Source: Hymenopellis radicata (taxonomy: Eukaryota; Basidiomycota; Agaricomycetes; Agaricales; Physalacriaceae). Taken from it: 35,976 nt of DNA. The stretch is from the NCBI GenBank assembly GCA_015501595.1, contig JADNRX010000523.1, forward strand, positions 1 through 35,976, read 5' to 3'. Below the pieces are notes generated by a model, which was given only the letters and a program-made list of their open reading frames with translations, was not told the origin of the DNA and did no database searches. The translations under genes were made by a program, and so were the position numbers. This document shows, piece by piece, positions 35,178 to 35,976 of the stretch; positions within the stretch are counted from its first letter, which is position 1; the number at the start of each line of letters is the position of its first letter.

Positions 35178-35570
35178 CCGTGACGATCAACAAAATAAGC
35201 GCCGGTCACGCTTTCGACGCGTCGGGCAGGCGATGGCGAGAAAGTCGGCGACAACGACGAGAGTATATCGCAAATGAGACGAGTATAGACCACCAAATGG
35301 AGCGAGAATGCAAACTGTGAGAGAAGGAGAGAAAGGAAAGGAAGTGGGTGTTGATGACTTTGGTGAAATCCGGGCTCCTTTTATTGCGTTTCCAGTAGTA
35401 TAGGAGCCAATCAAAACGAAATGGACTCCAGTAATCGGGCGCCGTGATCCTGGAACATTGGTTTGAGGCGGAACTTCGGAACTTGCTGATTATTCGGACG
35501 CCACGGGAACCCGTTTTTAGCGTCCTACGCGATTTAAGCTCCCTGAGCGCGTAACAGCGGCGAAATATCT

Positions 35571-35724
35571 CACCTTGAAGCATGAACTTTGATCTACAAA
35601 AGTCTTCGTGCCCCACTTGGATTGAGAGAACAAAAAACTAGCGAGACTTGTCTCTCATCGTGAATCCACTCTTACCAAGTATCCCGTAGTAATTCAAATC
35701 TTCCAGCTCCAAACGAGAAAGCGG
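35571..35724. other. Non-homologous block near the end of unit 3
   Basis: Where units 1 and 2 have about 150 bases upstream of gene X (11606-11756), unit 3 has sequence that hardly aligns, then similarity resumes at GCGGTTTCAAGGAGAC. No ORF or motif of note inside. Confidence 0.6.
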
Positions 35725-35750
35725 TTTCAAGGAGACAACCCTGACTTCTG

Positions 35751-35976
35751 ATGGGGAGTCAGAATGAGCCGTTGAAAAACGGAGAACTTGAAAACGTACA
35801 GATCTCAATTTCGAGCGGAGATGCGCACCGCTTCGCGTTGCGCTCTCCTCCGTTTTGGCGCGGACACAGGTCGCCGCTTACGTTCTGATCAACTGACACA
35901 GGTCAGCATGGAATTGAAGCGACTGAACGGCGGAAAAGGTACGAACCTTCACTGAGCCAATTCAATTCAGGATTAT
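35751..35976 (+). pseudogene. Gene X, 5' fragment at the window end
   Basis: ATG 35751 reads as in unit 1 (MGSQNEPLKNGELENVQIS). An extra T near 35856 and a lost G near 35902 shift the frame, and the last ~25 bases before the window end differ from the other units. The rest lies outside the window. Confidence 0.5.

Larger units (their letters stand above)
24017..35976. repeat. Tandem unit 3 (~12 kb), diverged at its end
   Basis: Third direct copy. Its first ~2.5 kb matches unit 1 more closely than unit 2. From about 26,950 to 28,890 it differs from both by roughly 25 single-base indels and almost no substitutions. Between 30,470 and 32,940 it carries real substitutions. The final ~950 bases diverge, and 35,571-35,720 is hardly alignable to the other units before similarity returns near 35,725. 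Confidence 0.96.

Noticed and set aside
1..35976. Ribosomal DNA tandem array
   Set aside because: Unit size would fit fungal rDNA, but no 18S, 5.8S, 28S or 5S core sequence is visible and the unit holds spliced protein genes.
1..35976. Transposon, Helitron, retrotransposon or virus-derived element
   Set aside because: No LTRs, terminal inverted repeats, target-site duplications, transposase, Rep/helicase, integrase or reverse-transcriptase motifs could be read in any frame. Gene-fragment capture resembles Helitrons, but no ends or Rep/Hel protein were found.
1..35976. Mitochondrial plasmid or mitochondrial genome
   Set aside because: GC content near one half, spliceosomal introns, TATA promoters and a nuclear-encoded ARG2 presequence point to nuclear origin.

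Overview
ORGANISM. The window looks like nuclear DNA of a basidiomycete fungus (Agaricomycetes). Introns are about 46-77 nt with GT..AG ends and CTAAC/CTGAC-like branch sites. Promoters have TATA boxes followed by CT-rich leaders, and codon use is balanced to GC-rich. Two protein families are recognisable: the C-terminal region of the large agaricomycete F-box protein family, and the start of fungal mitochondrial N-acetylglutamate synthase (ARG2). There is no bacterial operon structure, rRNA, tRNA or CRISPR that I can see.

LAYOUT. The window is three head-to-tail copies of one unit of about 12 kb: 1-12007, 12008-24016 and 24017-35976. The last base falls, to within a base or two, at the same unit phase as the base before position 1, so the window is a whole number of units. 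Each unit carries, in order (unit-1 coordinates): (a) 1-3338, the larger 3' part of a plus-strand, intron-containing gene X, whose 5' end (11781 onward) lies in the previous unit, so X crosses every unit boundary; (b) 3732-5228, a TATA-driven plus-strand gene Y ending in a His/Pro/Arg/Thr-rich low-complexity exon; (c) 5225-6634, a three-exon gene of the F-box family without a visible F-box; (d) 6635-7716, an intergenic stretch ending in the ARG2 promoter with a Gcn4/Cpc1-type TGACTCA site; (e) 7717-8515, the 5' third of ARG2 fused to an unrelated tail; (f) 8570-8900, a C-rich low-complexity tract; (g) about 9000-11220, minus-strand intron-rich gene Z and further minus-strand exon-like sequence; (h) 11220-11780, the divergent promoter region between Z and X.

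HOW THE COPIES DIFFER. Differences are blocky. Some stretches are identical in all copies (about 9.5-11.3 kb of unit 1 against unit 2), others carry variants shared by pairs of copies in changing combinations, and some are private to one copy. Many differences are 1-nt indels that break or restore frames. The F-box-family gene is open in units 1 and 3 and broken in unit 2. Gene Y reads best in unit 3. ARG2 is broken differently in each. The last ~950 bases of unit 3 are clearly diverged. The data fit a genuine tandem array (or multimer of a ~12 kb circle) with recombination between units, possibly overlaid with long-read indel errors; sequence alone cannot separate these.

HOW THE GENES WORK TOGETHER. 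I see no evidence for one pathway. The unit looks like an amplified genomic segment: one host gene cut short (ARG2), one truncated or atypical F-box-family gene, and three unidentified intron-rich genes.
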